Origin: Chloracidobacterium sp. CP2_5A
GTDB taxonomy: Bacteria; Acidobacteriota; Blastocatellia; Chloracidobacteriales; Chloracidobacteriaceae
NCBI GenBank assembly: GCA_002254845.1
Contig: NKPT01000028.1
Coordinates: forward strand, 1-42,579
Length of the DNA stretch: 42,579 nt
Direction: 5' to 3'
Position 1 is the stretch's first letter. Every line of letters starts with the position of its first letter. The notes under the pieces were generated by a model. The model made no database searches. It saw only the letters and a program-made list of their open reading frames with translations, and was not told the DNA's origin. Below are positions 42,567 through 42,579 of the stretch, in pieces. The position numbers were made by a program, and so were the translations under genes.

Positions 42567-42579
42567 AAAAGCTGTTGAC

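Overview
This 42.6 kb window is GC-rich bacterial chromosome, densely coding, with many short gene overlaps and no phage, IS element or CRISPR array. It probably comes from an acidobacterium, possibly a Chloracidobacterium/Blastocatellia-like lineage. The reasons are a decayed gene of the VWFA-related family that is abundant in Acidobacteria, a fused transaldolase-glucose-6-phosphate isomerase, OpcA beside G6PDH, lipid A-type acyltransferase (a diderm envelope) and a fused CdaA-CdaR protein. This is inference from gene content; no 16S or marker search was possible.

Layout. 1-5240 (+): a partial hypothetical gene, an exported VirB10/TrbI-like protein, an M16 zinc peptidase, a WalJ-type metallo-hydrolase, a hotdog thioesterase and purB, in a tight, partly overlapping run. 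5326-10379 (+): an HtrA/Deg protease, a tiny membrane-anchored dihaem cytochrome c, an aldehyde dehydrogenase, a dienelactone hydrolase-family protein and ssb. 10547-13222: an ArnT-like glycosyltransferase converging on, and overlapping, a sugar-nucleotidyltransferase. 13322-15085: a 36-residue membrane peptide, a XerC/D recombinase and an orphan hypothetical. 19064 down to 15101 (-): recN, a bifunctional-nuclease-domain gene, parA and parB, a genome-maintenance block. 19170-23538: a DinB-like protein, a large secreted beta-propeller protein coupled to a lipid A-type acyltransferase, tRNA-Cys and a small membrane protein. 25469 down to 23556 (-): CdaA-CdaR fusion (c-di-AMP synthesis). 26876-28231: a PlsC-like acyltransferase with a polytopic C-terminal half, a ribbon-helix-helix protein and a methyltransferase.

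28421-42493 (+) is a complete pentose phosphate cluster: two divergent transketolases, a tal-pgi fusion, gnd, zwf, opcA and pgl, ending in an overlapping patatin-like gene. Together these oxidise glucose-6-phosphate to ribulose-5-phosphate with NADPH yield, and recycle pentoses to hexose and triose phosphates. Between the transketolases lies a multiply frameshifted VWFA-type pseudogene.

The most unusual pattern is a recurrent set of short (10-21 bp) direct, mostly tandem, duplications. Five of them span a stop codon, one abuts a start codon, and one lies inside the pseudogene. This suggests frequent replication slippage that reshapes gene ends in this lineage.
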